Part shown: positions 6,263 to 6,618 of the stretch, piece after piece
How the letters are laid out: each line of letters opens with the position of its first letter
Numbering within the stretch: the stretch's first letter is position 1
Assembly (NCBI GenBank): GCA_036160575.1
Contig: JAYYDT010000058.1
Location: forward strand, 1 to 6,618
Direction of reading: 5' to 3'
Length of the DNA stretch: 6,618 nucleotides
From: TMED26 sp002694075
GTDB taxonomy: Bacteria > Pseudomonadota > Alphaproteobacteria > Thalassobaculales > Thalassobaculaceae
The notes under the pieces: generated by a model
The model's database searches: none
What the model saw: the letters and a program-made list of their open reading frames with translations, nothing else
What the model was told of the DNA's origin: nothing
Program-made: the position numbers and the translations under genes

Positions 6263-6618
6263 ACAGCGCGGAAGATATGATTTCCTTGGTGAAACGCTAT
6301 TTCGCCACCGTCGATGGCGAGGATCTGGCTGGCGTGCTGGCGACGCTGACCGAGGATTGCCAGTTCACGGTGGAAACCCACGGTGTCGCGCTGACCGGTC
6401 ACGACGAAATTCGCGGCATGTTCATACGGTTATGGGGAAACCATCAGGCGGTCCTGCACGACCGTTTCAGTTTTGTCGCCGACCCCGCCGGTGGCCAAAT
6501 AGCGGCCCAGTTTCGCGTAGTCAACACTCTCGAGTCGGGGGCCTTGGTGACCAAGTCAAACTGCAATTTTTTCACCGTCCGGGACGGCCGCTTCAGTCGT
6601 GTTGCGGTCTATATGGCC
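6259..6618 (+). CDS. SnoaL/NTF2-like protein, 3' end beyond window
   Basis: An open frame of 120 codons runs to the right edge without a stop. It begins with ATGA overlapping the flavoprotein stop. The start at residues MNSAEDMISLVKRYFATVDG, then VLATLTEDCQFTVETHG, GHDEIRGMF, the strand pairs around AQFRVVNTLESG and NFFTVRDGRFSRVAVYMA are typical of the cone-shaped SnoaL/NTF2 fold. This superfamily includes polyketide cyclases, ketosteroid isomerase, dehydratases and non-catalytic binding proteins. Members often end soon after the VYM strand, so perhaps only 5-30 residues are missing. An internal ATG at 6277 has GGAAG only two bases upstream, too close, so 6259 is preferred. Codons such as ATA (twice), TTA, GTA and TCA make it less biased than its neighbours. 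Its active-site residues and reaction cannot be assigned; linkage suggests a step in the same pathway. Confidence 0.85.
   Translation, partial: MNSAEDMISLVKRYFATVDGEDLAGVLATLTEDCQFTVETHGVALTGHDEIRGMFIRLWGNHQAVLHDRFSFVADPAGGQIAAQFRVVNTLESGALVTKSNCNFFTVRDGRFSRVAVYMA

Overview
The window is GC-rich DNA with strong G/C preference at third codon positions. Tightly packed genes all lie on the + strand. This and the gene families fit a free-living proteobacterium, probably an alphaproteobacterium; that placement is an inference from composition and style, since no taxonomic marker gene is present. There are no tRNA, rRNA, CRISPR or transposase sequences.

Layout. Bases 1-216 hold no convincing gene. 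They carry three tandem copies of a 12-base unit (69-104), a small perfect inverted repeat (124-136), an AT-rich island that makes a good -10 box (153-158), and a clear Shine-Dalgarno sequence (205-210). From 217 to the right edge there is one co-directional gene train: a 4-oxalocrotonate-tautomerase-like protein (217-483), a hydantoinase B/oxoprolinase-type subunit (480-2210), a hydantoinase A/oxoprolinase-type subunit (2207-4246), an isochorismatase-fold hydrolase (4252-4860), a flavoprotein of the fumarate reductase/3-ketosteroid dehydrogenase type (4862-6262), and a SnoaL/NTF2-fold protein that runs off the edge (6259 onward). Three junctions are 4-base ATGA overlaps and the other two gaps are 1 and 5 bases. 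This is almost certainly one transcript with translational coupling.

Working together. HyuA/HyuB pairs carry out ATP-dependent opening of cyclic amides (hydantoins, 5-oxoproline, lactams). An isochorismatase-fold enzyme next to them recalls N-methylhydantoin breakdown, where N-carbamoylsarcosine amidohydrolase takes the ring-opened product. Here, however, the nucleophilic cysteine of that family is replaced by glycine, as in true isochorismatases such as PhzD and EntB. With a tautomerase, an FAD-dependent C=C reductase or desaturase and an NTF2-fold protein added, the operon reads as a catabolic route for an unidentified cyclic, probably nitrogen-containing and unsaturated, compound. The substrate cannot be read from the sequence. 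The most notable points are the Gly-for-Cys hydrolase, the tautomerase lacking both catalytic arginines and carrying an odd tail, and the gene combination itself.
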